A stretch of DNA of 64,000 nt from Cyathus striatus (lineage: Eukaryota; Basidiomycota; Agaricomycetes; Agaricales; Nidulariaceae), in contig JAOVFP010000016.1 in the NCBI GenBank assembly GCA_025738555.1, forward strand, positions 1,860,001 through 1,924,000. Reading direction: 5' to 3'. The position numbers and the translations under genes were made by a program. The notes below the pieces were generated by a model. It had not been told where the DNA came from. It worked only from the letters and a program-made list of their open reading frames with translations, and searched no databases. Position 1 is the first letter of the stretch. Every line of letters begins with the position of its first letter. Below are positions 58,085 to 64,000 of this stretch, one piece after another.

Positions 58085-58444
58085 CTTGAAGTGTGTTATT
58101 TCACGATATAGTTGGACACGGACCTATTGAAGCTTGCTGACTCTCGACCAGACTGTCTTGAGTCACATAAGTACTATAACTTTCACATTCCTTTTCGTAA
58201 CAAAATTGTAGGCTTGGACCCCGCTGGATCTGATGCGATGAGTCGAGGTAGTATCCAGAACCACGGACCAATTAGCCAAGGTGATATAAAATGCATATCT
58301 GAGAAGTATGTCGGTAGCGAGTCTACGTAGGTGGGCTGATAAATACAGCTTAATGATACAATACAAACCTGTAAATACGATAATATTACTATTCACTATG
58401 CAAGTAATATAAAACTTGCAGGCATAACAGTCCGCCTGGAATGC
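58085..58444. other. Spacer, no gene seen
   Basis: Contains the 3' flank of the acidic hypothetical gene that follows and the upstream flank of the second tRNA-Thr. No other feature. Confidence 0.4.
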
Positions 58445-59319
58445 TCAGCTGGTATCCATTTCTGAGCTACGAGGAGTGGCCTGTTCCGGGCTGTCGTTCT
58501 CGAAGTCGCTCCAGCCGTTGAGGTCCTCTTCGGGTATGTCTTCGAAGTCTGCCAGGGCAGCCTGGATGTCATATTCTTCTGCGTATGCCTCTAGCTCTGC
58601 TTCGTCTATATCTGGAGGGAGACCTTCCTCTTCCTCTGCACGAGATAGCTCCTTTTCCCATTTGCTCGCGTTCTCGAAGTCTGGGTCGAAGGAGGATCCT
58701 ACTTCGTTGGCGTACGAAACGCGATAGGAGCGACATTCTTTATGGTTTACATTAACCATTATCCGTCTAAATAACTAGAAGATCGGGGTTAGCATCATCA
58801 GTAAGCAAAGAAAGACGCCATGCCACATACCTCATCCTCCATAATATCCTCGTCATCCTCATCACTATCCTCCTCCATAGGCTCGTCAAACCCTTCACTA
58901 CTAGGCAAGCTGTACCTCTTATCCCTGATATACTTCTCCCTTGCCTTAGCAGCACGCGCCAAACACCTCTTCTTAAACTTCTCCCGCAAAAACGCCTTCT
59001 GACCACTCTCTCCCGAATCCACCCCGAACAAGCTACAATCCCTCGAACCTCCGCTTGTAAACAAGGCGCCACCGCTCCCATGGACTGCCGTATTACTCCC
59101 CCATGAACGAGCAGAAGATAAAAGTAATGGAGTGTTGGGTGTACGTGCTTTATACTGTGATCGTCGACGCGACTGGGAGTTGGTCAGCGGTGAACGCTTC
59201 GAAGGTGTGCTAGGCTGCGCGAGAGGCGAGGAGTTTATAGGTCTGTATGTTGGGATTAGGGGTGTGCGTATACATGTAGGAGTTGAAGGGCAGTCTTTGA
59301 GCGGGCTGCTGGACTGCAT
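58445..59319 (-). CDS. Conserved-looking acidic hypothetical protein
   Basis: Model complement(join(58445..58774,58831..59319)), 272 residues, one 56-base phase-0 intron. The N-terminal ~95 residues are Ser/Pro/Thr-rich with SRRRSQ and SPxK-like sites (TPSKRSP), suggestive of a nuclear, phospho-regulated protein. A central basic helix, AFLREKFKKRCLARAAKARE, precedes an acidic run, EPMEEDSDEDDEDIMEDE. The C-terminal part (LFRRIMVNVNHKECRSYRVS, then PPDIDEAELEAYAEEYDIQA, ALADFEDIPEEDL) has the look of a conserved domain; I believe similar proteins occur in other basidiomycetes but cannot name the family. Lys/Arg-rich and Asp/Glu-rich blocks alternate. No membrane segment. Confidence 0.72.
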
Positions 59320-59636
59320 CGCGCTCGTTGTTGTGGTTCGTTGAAATGATTAAACGCGACGTGACGCCGTGGGTAACACCATTGTGACTTCACGTGACTT
59401 GTACATGCGGCCCCTTAGCGGCTAAAGTTAGCGTCCCTTCCTAAATTAGGAATCGATTCTTGACAATGAGAACAGTCGGGGAGCGATTGCTAATATTGTA
59501 ACAATAAATATATATACATCACTATGTAGGTATTAAAAAAAGTTTAGACGAGTATCTACCTGATTCATCGTAAGCTCATTCAAAGGCATACGAATACCCC
59601 ACTGCTCAATACCCTACGAGCTACAACTTATTTGTC
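59320..59636. other. Promoter-side spacer of the acidic hypothetical gene
   Basis: Short interval between the ATG of the minus-strand gene and the plus-strand tRNA. No other feature. Confidence 0.4.
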
Positions 59637-59731
59637 GCCTCTTTAGCTTAGTGGTAGAGCGTTGCACTTGTATTTCCAACAGCTAACGGAAGTCAATGCA
59701 AAGGTCACTCGTTCAATCCGGGTAGGAGGCA
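59637..59731 (+). tRNA. tRNA-Thr (anticodon UGU), 23-base intron
   Basis: The mature sequence is identical to the two minus-strand tRNA-Thr genes, here on the plus strand. The intron after position 37 is 23 bases, again unrelated in sequence to the other two. Cloverleaf and internal promoter boxes are intact. Confidence 0.92.
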
Positions 59732-60293
59732 CTGAAATGTACGACCGAAATAATTTTTGACTAATACGAATACTAACTATAGGTAATTGACTTTTGCCAC
59801 TGCTAGTGGAGTGGCTCTTACATTTGTTTCGCGATATCATTTTTTGATAGCTGAACTTTGAAGTATCCTCGCGTCCAAATTTAATGGTACGCAAATTAAG
59901 TATCTGAGACCAAGTGTCTCCAGAGAGCTAATACTAACCAGTCTTCCAGCGAGATAATATGAGTCTCGTTGAAGATCCTTTTAACTACAGCCTCCTGTCC
60001 ACAAAAGCGAGGGTACAGCCGGGAAGGAATTAGCAGTCGTGCTGCCAAATGTATAGTTACGATTACGATGACGATGTTAAATACAGTGAATAAAAAATGA
60101 AGCACTACTCAGATCCCATAACACTAATACACGTAAGTCCCAAAGAATGTAAAGCTTCACCCGTTAATAAGCTACAGATGCATATTCAAATTTTGCTTTT
60201 AGAGTATTCGTTCATTGCACCGGGGTATCATTTCGATGTCTGAATCTGCGCAGCACAAAGTTAGCGTGAAAAATCGTAGAGAACAAAAAGAAG
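59732..60293. other. Spacer, no gene seen
   Basis: The 3' flank of the second DUF6533 gene falls here. A further exon of that gene could reach to about 60190 if the donor at its apparent stop codon is used. Confidence 0.35.
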
Positions 60294-62412
60294 TTACACA
60301 CCAGTGGAATCCGGATCTGAAGGTCTTCTGTCCATACTTTGTCTTTCACTCGTCCCCATGAAATCTGTACTGTTATACGTGTTGATCACAGTCGACAAAA
60401 CTGGATTTGCACTGTACGGAGCTACAGTACATGTGGGGAGGCCCCCTTTTCCCGGTATAAGTTCGGGGTCTCTCAAATTCAGCATTAACCGCGATATCAG
60501 AATGGAAGACATTCTACATAGGGGGTAAAATTAGCATAACGTAGAGACGATAAACGAAATGAGACGTAAGCTCACGTATTTGTGAATGTCGTCACGACGC
60601 CTCTCGTAAACAACTGTGAAAAAAAATGTTAGCGAAAAGCGCGAATCCCGACGTCACAGGAGATCATACCCCTCCAATCTAAGGCATCGCAAATGAAAAT
60701 GAGTATCGTATGTAGTACACCATAGATGGAAACGTAACTCACCATGAACGTCACGATGTTCGCCAGGTTTGTAACCACCATTACTCTATCAGCGTTAAAA
60801 TACACAAATGATAACGAAAGAAAGTTGGATGAATGATGGCATAATACATCAATGTCAAATTCGACAGAAAGTGGGTACCATCAGCATCATTTTAGATATA
60901 GGAAAGTGATGGTATTGCGTACCCGAAGTATAGTGAGCCTGCAAGATTGGTATCAGCGTTTCGAGGACCACAGCGCGTATCACAAGTTGGCGAATTAGTT
61001 GCTACTCACCATCGCGTATTAGAATCATGAGTAAATTTATCCCTCGAACTCCGGGAAGGGTTAGAGACTTGTAAAGAGTCATACTGAAGACGAGGACGTC
61101 AAAAATGAGCATTCCAGCCCAGGCGGCTCCAAGTCCTATTTGGTGCATTGATGAATATCAAATATAAGTTAAGGGACAATCATGCAGAGCGATAATCATG
61201 AGATGAAGTTAGATCTCCGTTTTTCACTCATCAAGATCAAGGAATAGACGCACGTATACCTCTAAAGAAAAGAAAAAGCTGTTAGTTGATGTTTAACGTG
61301 AATGGTTATACGGGGGAAAAGTAGGTAGTTCATGAAATGGGTAAATGAAAGGAGGAACGAATCGAAATTAAGATTGGAAAGAACAAAAAGAAGAGAAGAA
61401 AGAATAGTAAACAACTTACGAATCATGACTGAGAGTTGCCCCACAACCGACAGGTACTTCTGGCACAGGCGGAGTCTTCAAGTTATTTTTACTACCGACA
61501 GCCCACTGAAGATGATACACCATCGCAACAATAAAATTATCAGTCATTGAAACTGAAAAGCTGGAAATATCGCATAAGATGGAATGAATAGACTCACACA
61601 GCCAATGCATATTGCTGTAAAGGAAACGCTGAGATAGAGTATCAAGACCTTCCTGCTCTTCTCGAATAAGGCGTAGATGCGCATGATGAGCATACCTAAT
61701 TTGGAGATCAACATCGGAAACGAGTAGAAGAGATGGTTAGTTTACATTCATCAATAAGGATAGGGGGCTGTGCCTCACATGCGACAAAAACCTGAATGAG
61801 GATAGACAAGTATTGGTGATATGACTGAAGGTGTTTGCAACTAAGCCAAATTCATAAGATAACATGGATACGGTGTTCATTAGAGGGAAACATGTACGCA
61901 CGTCTGTATCGCAACGTGTCAGAATGGTGACCAATTGGGAGCAAGGAATGGAGAAGGCTAACCTGAAATTTTCTCTCGCTTGACGAAGTCCAAAAGTACT
62001 CCACCATGACAGGGATATGACCAAAGAGTGTGAGGTATCGGTTGATATAGAAAAGGATAGCGGCCCAGTTGAAAACGCGAGGCTGCCAGAACCGTTCCAC
62101 TTCATACTGAAAGGTGAGAATATATTCGAAGATAATGATGGCTGCCGTGATAGGGAATGTCGAGGAAGGAGAGAAGAGGTTAACATTTAAAGAATGGCGA
62201 TGATAGAGGGTTGGACGGAAGGAATACGACGAGGGCGGTTAGCAGGACAATGGGGACGCTAATTTTCCTGGACTCACTGATTGAAACGAGAGCGAGGGTG
62301 TGGTTGGCAGTCCTGTGCATGATCGAAGAATTATATATCTGTGAAAATTAAGACTGAATACAACATACATTGACGCATAATCATCCAGCGTAATTGGAGG
62401 AGGGTCTACCAT
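60294..62412 (-). CDS. DUF6533-containing seven-helix membrane protein, copy 2
   Basis: Multi-exon minus-strand gene with start MVDPPPITLDDYASM at 62412. After two introns the signature reads TANHTLALVSI, then IIIFEYILTFQYEVERFW, NWAAILFYINRYLTLFG and HIPVMVEYFW. Downstream exons give MLIMRIYALFEKSRKVLILY, LSVSFTAICIGC, QWAVGSKNN...VGCGATLSHDS, AWAGMLIFDVLVFSMTLYKS, VMVVTNLANIVTFM and the terminal SSILISRLMLNLRDPELIPG motif that corresponds to MMSRIMLNLHQ in copy 1. The cytoplasmic tail is short (~45 residues) and ends at 60294, though a donor-like GTGTGTAAC overlaps the stop. Exon joins in the middle are approximate. Copy 1 is much more diverged than the cyclophilin pair, so this duplication is old or the two are independent members of a large family. 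Confidence 0.75.
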
Positions 62413-63906
62413 GTCTCCCCTTCTCCCTCTTCTACCCGTAGCTCTGCTCCCAACAGTTATCTCTTGGTGTCTTCACAAATGTCGTTACAACGTTTCTGGT
62501 CGTATAGCATTCGCCTTTCAGCTTTAGACAGGCACCAGTTCAACTGAACTAGCGGAGTGGGATACAGAAGAAGATTCGCCCTTTTAACAAGAGGCTTTTA
62601 TAAAGCCAGTCCACCGTAAATGGCTGGAGCCACAGAACGGGGATAGGCGGGAATAGGAGCTGGGATCAAGAGAAAGTGTAATGAAAGTGGGTCCAAGGAT
62701 AAGATGGATGGAATAGTCCTTGGGCGACAAAGAGGCAGTGAAGAAAGGCCTATGGGATGTGAGATTGTATCACCCACGTCGTAAAAGGGGGAATTTCACA
62801 TCAAGCGCCGATCCAACAAAAACTGAGAAACCATATTTCCCGTTGATCCGGAACGGAGGCTGAAAAGTGGCCATCGGCAACTGACGCTTGTTCTCTCTTG
62901 TTCCTCGTGGTCGTCACGATGAATCTCCTGTATCTCAGTCTGTTCGACTGCGACAAAGAGCGACCTTCTACGGGGAAAGAGAAGTTTTACGAATAGATTA
63001 GGGCTATGAAGGAGAATGACGTGTTTTGGACAGGCCACATGGTTGTTGTGTGATCGACGCGTTGAACAGGGTCCCAGGGACTGTCCGGACTCCGATTGGC
63101 CTATTTGAGTCGATGTGACAAAACCACTTGGGCTACTGTTAGCATGGTTTTCTTTATAAGACTGATGATACCGGAAATATGAGGCCTTTCATTGGGAAGG
63201 AACGTGTCAACGATAAGTTAAATGAAGTGGTCAACTTCACAAGTCTTAGTCAACTAGTCACATACCTCAGGTCACTTGTCACATGACTTCAATAAACAAA
63301 TGCACGCGACGGTGTGCATGACATAGCGCGGAGCGGACCGCTACCAGTCTCGACTCTCCAGAGCCGGAACCGGGAAGCAGATTCAGCCGCCTGGCATTGA
63401 CGACTTCGTGATTTGTCTCGTCTGGAAGGATTGCTGAATTTCGTTCAATGCAACTAACTCAGGTCAAGCGTACTCCTGAGCGGAAGCTGACAGGTAAGTA
63501 GTACCTGATCATTCCGAAGAATGACCGTTGCTGACAATGAAGAGGAAGCCATCACAGAATACCTCTACCCCTGTCTGAATCGCATAGCATGTTCGCGATC
63601 GGTACCTTGCATTGTAAGCCAAACATTACTTGAATGGCGTAAGTTACTGATGGAGGTTCAAAATTTCACCAGCCACGTTGTATTAGGATTCATTCCAGCG
63701 AATTGGCAGCTTTAAGCCGGGCACGACATTTGCTTAAGCTTCTGAAGTCTGAATACCACTGGACTATCAATCACATAGTCTTATCTTCCATTTTAATTCA
63801 GCTAGGTATTCTTCGGTATCAAACGTTGTTCAGCGTTTCGTGTGAGCACCATAAAATGTATTTAACCCAATAGCTACTATATGCCTAACTTTGTTGTCTC
63901 GTCACA
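62413..63906. other. Intergenic, no gene seen
   Basis: Upstream of the second DUF6533 gene. ORFs at 62796-63038 and 63521-63715 have no family or splice support. Some GTCAC/AGTCA words cluster near 63220-63290. Confidence 0.35.
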
Positions 63907-64000
63907 ATGATGTCTGCTAGCCCTGCCTTAGTATCACAAGCCATCGCATTCTTCCCGTTCTTCGGAAAGAGAGAGCGAGATCCTAATGAGCTAGTTGGTA
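63907..64000 (+). CDS. Possible 5' end of a gene cut by the window edge
   Basis: Two adjacent ATGs (63907, 63910) open a frame MMSASPALVSQAIAFFPFFG, then KRERDPNELVG, that runs off the right edge without a stop. It is too short to assign. Hydrophobic residues near the start do not form a clear signal peptide. Confidence 0.35.
   Translation, partial: MMSASPALVSQAIAFFPFFGKRERDPNELVG

Noticed and set aside
62411..62527. 38-codon plus-strand ORF starting MSPLLPLLPVALLP
   Set aside because: Hydrophobic leader-like start, but very short and antisense to the 5' end of the DUF6533 gene.

Overview
The window looks like a piece of a filamentous basidiomycete nuclear chromosome, most likely Agaricomycetes. 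The evidence is short (about 45-70 base) introns with GT..AG ends in nearly every gene, pyrimidine-rich leaders, and several families typical of mushroom-forming fungi: two DUF6533 membrane proteins, three fungal GH105-like six-hairpin glycosidases, a basidiomycete 7-TM receptor-like protein, a single-pass mucin-like membrane protein, and an agaric family of unknown function. No bacterial or organellar features were seen. Exon joins were worked out by hand from reading frame and splice signals.

Layout. At 0-3 kb there is a Ser/Pro-rich, apparently broken ORF and a disordered, probably nuclear protein. At 3.9-5.5 kb (minus) lies an agaric-type protein of unknown function. From 7.1 to 25.8 kb, three GH105-like secreted-type hydrolases (one plus, two minus) are interleaved with a 7-TM protein, a UBL3/MUB-type membrane-anchored ubiquitin-fold protein and a single-pass membrane protein. 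From 26.5 to 39.4 kb is the most unusual part: five small genes, all on the minus strand, each with one phase-0 intron, a TATA box 65-95 bases upstream, a short helical first exon and (in four of them clearly) a Pro/Tyr/Gln-rich tail. I recognise no known family. Debris repeats and a 295-bp MITE lie between them. From 39.4 to 43.2 kb is AT-rich sequence with decayed tRNA-like elements. A DUF1275 membrane protein follows at 43.6-44.7 kb (minus). A decayed higher-order tandem repeat fills 45.7-47.6 kb and a second repeat follows to 48.6 kb. From 49.2 to 56.9 kb (plus) come two tandem cyclophilin A genes with identical exon structure, a methionine-permease-like amino acid transporter and a DUF6533 protein. 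From 57.3 to 62.4 kb, three intron-containing tRNA-Thr(UGU) genes surround an acidic conserved hypothetical protein, followed by a second DUF6533 protein (minus). A truncated CDS may begin at the right edge.

The genes do not form a pathway. The themes are local duplication (GH105 x3, cyclophilin x2, DUF6533 x2, tRNA-Thr x3, the five-member minus-strand family) and repeat-rich spacers, typical of a dynamic part of a mushroom genome.
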